In this document: positions 6,013 to 6,570 of the stretch, one piece after another
How positions within the stretch are numbered: position 1 is the first letter of the stretch
How the letters are laid out: each line of letters opens with the position of its first letter
DNA from: Bacteroidota bacterium
Lineage (GTDB): Bacteria; Bacteroidota; Bacteroidia; Chitinophagales; Saprospiraceae
Length of the DNA: 6,570 nt
Direction: 5' to 3'
Assembly (NCBI GenBank): GCA_024277695.1
Contig: JAJRUR010000311.1
Coordinates: forward strand, 1-6,570
Notes under the pieces: generated by a model
Told to the model about the DNA's origin: nothing
The model's database searches: none
Seen by the model: only the letters and a program-made list of their open reading frames with translations
Position numbers and translations under genes: made by a program

Positions 6013-6360
6013 TTATAACACGCGATCTACTTGGTCAAGAATTTCTTGGTCAGCAACTTTTATCCATCCGGCCAGTTCATTACGCGCTTTGTTTCTAACA
6101 TCTTTGTCTACATAACATGCGATACTGACGAGGGCAAAACTCAGCACACTCAAGTCGTCTGTGAAGCCTAAAAAAGGTGTCAAATCCGGGATACTGTCGA
6201 TCGGTGCTACCAGATATGCAATGGCTCCTGTAATGATATGCTTAGCCCATCCGGGAGTATCCGAATTTCGAAAAGCAAAAAATAACAAAAGGACACTATA
6301 AAGTACTCGAGTCCCCAATTGTGCGACATGCTTTTTTAAATAAGTTGTTAGTGCGTTCAT
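6013..6360 (-). CDS. DUF1232 (YkvA-type) membrane protein
   Basis: A 115-residue protein of unknown function carrying the DUF1232 signature: GWAKHIITGAIAYLVAPID (37-55) running into SIPDLTPFLGFTDDLSVL (56-73). A first hydrophobic segment lies at about 17-31 and a third at about 70-84, so it is probably a small inner-membrane protein with a charged C-terminal tail. The family is common beside unrelated genes, so context gives no clue to its job. The frame can be extended to GTG at 6363 or TTG at 6372, but the ATG at 6360 is preferred because it loses none of the domain and needs no rare start. It lies 70 bp downstream of the permease gene on the same strand and converges on the MATE gene. Confidence 0.88.
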   Translation of the reverse strand: MNALTTYLKKHVAQLGTRVLYSVLLLFFAFRNSDTPGWAKHIITGAIAYLVAPIDSIPDLTPFLGFTDDLSVLSFALVSIACYVDKDVRNKARNELAGWIKVADQEILDQVDRVL

Positions 6361-6430
6361 CACTATAGACAACGAGTAAATGTATAAAATAATTCCCCCC
6401 CTAAGGTTACCTTGCGTAGATACTCTGTGC

Positions 6431-6570
6431 TCAGAAGTCTTTTTTATTGGCGATGCGGGTCAGATTCCATAGTGGCAGGAGTACCCAAAGTGTCAGCATA
6501 GAGAGTGATACCAGCATGCCGCGCCCCGTTCCAAAAAATTTTTGAAAAACAGCTCCTGTATAGCCCAATA
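6431..6570 (-). CDS. C-terminal end of a probable ABC-2 type permease, cut by the window edge
   Basis: The minus strand is open from the right edge to a TGA at 6433-6431, giving the last 45 residues of a protein. They read LGYTGAVFQKFFGTG, then one transmembrane helix (MLVSLSMLTLWVLLPLW) and a short polar tail ending NKKDF. A last helix with a conserved proline followed by a short tail ending in a basic-basic-Asp-Phe/Leu motif is typical of ABC-2 (NosY-like, COG1277) permeases, which move molecules across the inner membrane with a separate ATPase. The assignment rests on this tail alone. The ATPase gene would be expected just outside the window. Confidence 0.55.
   Translation of the reverse strand, partial: LGYTGAVFQKFFGTGRGMLVSLSMLTLWVLLPLWNLTRIANKKDF

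Noticed and set aside
6361..6372. TTG or GTG starts for the DUF1232 gene
   Set aside because: They add only MSIV before an ATG that keeps the whole domain; rare starts are not needed.
6403..6413. AAGGT-T-ACCTT palindrome beside a run of seven C
   Set aside because: A one-base loop cannot form an RNA hairpin, there is no T-tract, and an 11-bp palindrome is expected by chance at this scale.

Overview
The window looks like chromosomal DNA from a member of the Bacteroidota. Three things point there: a PASTA-domain membrane protein without a kinase beside the D-Ala-D-Ala ligase gene, genes without clear Shine-Dalgarno sequences but with matches to the Bacteroidota -7 promoter box (TAnnTTTG), and a small lipoprotein of a type I associate with this phylum. 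The class cannot be settled from the sequence alone. The genes are mostly housekeeping. The clearest unexplained structure is a noncoding tandem repeat at the left end.

Layout. Positions 1-111 hold an open frame running off the left edge, whose identity and strand are uncertain. Positions 124-707 are 2.85 copies of a tandem repeat with an exact 205-bp period and no long open frame. A short spacer (708-801) with a small hairpin follows. Two overlapping minus-strand genes come next: a small lipoprotein (802-1224) and an Sfp-type 4'-phosphopantetheinyl transferase (1205-1849). The transferase is divergent from dcd, dCTP deaminase (1896-2432, plus). dcd converges, with 11 bp between, on a minus-strand pair read in the order ddl (3317-4426) then PASTA protein (2444-3277). 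A 209-bp divergent region separates ddl from a DinF-like MATE exporter (4636-5937, plus). The exporter converges on a DUF1232 membrane protein (6013-6360, minus). Upstream of that is the C-terminal end of a probable ABC-2 permease (6431-6570, minus), cut by the right edge.

How the genes work together. ddl and the PASTA gene form a probable cell-wall operon: the ligase makes the D-Ala-D-Ala end of the peptidoglycan stem peptide, and the PASTA protein is a membrane-anchored periplasmic protein of a fold that can bind peptidoglycan or cell-wall proteins. The transferase (carrier-protein activation) and dcd (dUMP/dTTP supply) share an upstream region but act in unrelated pathways. I see no complete mobile element, phage gene, toxin-antitoxin pair, CRISPR array or RNA gene. 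The 205-bp repeat is the best candidate for something undescribed, but its function cannot be read from the sequence.
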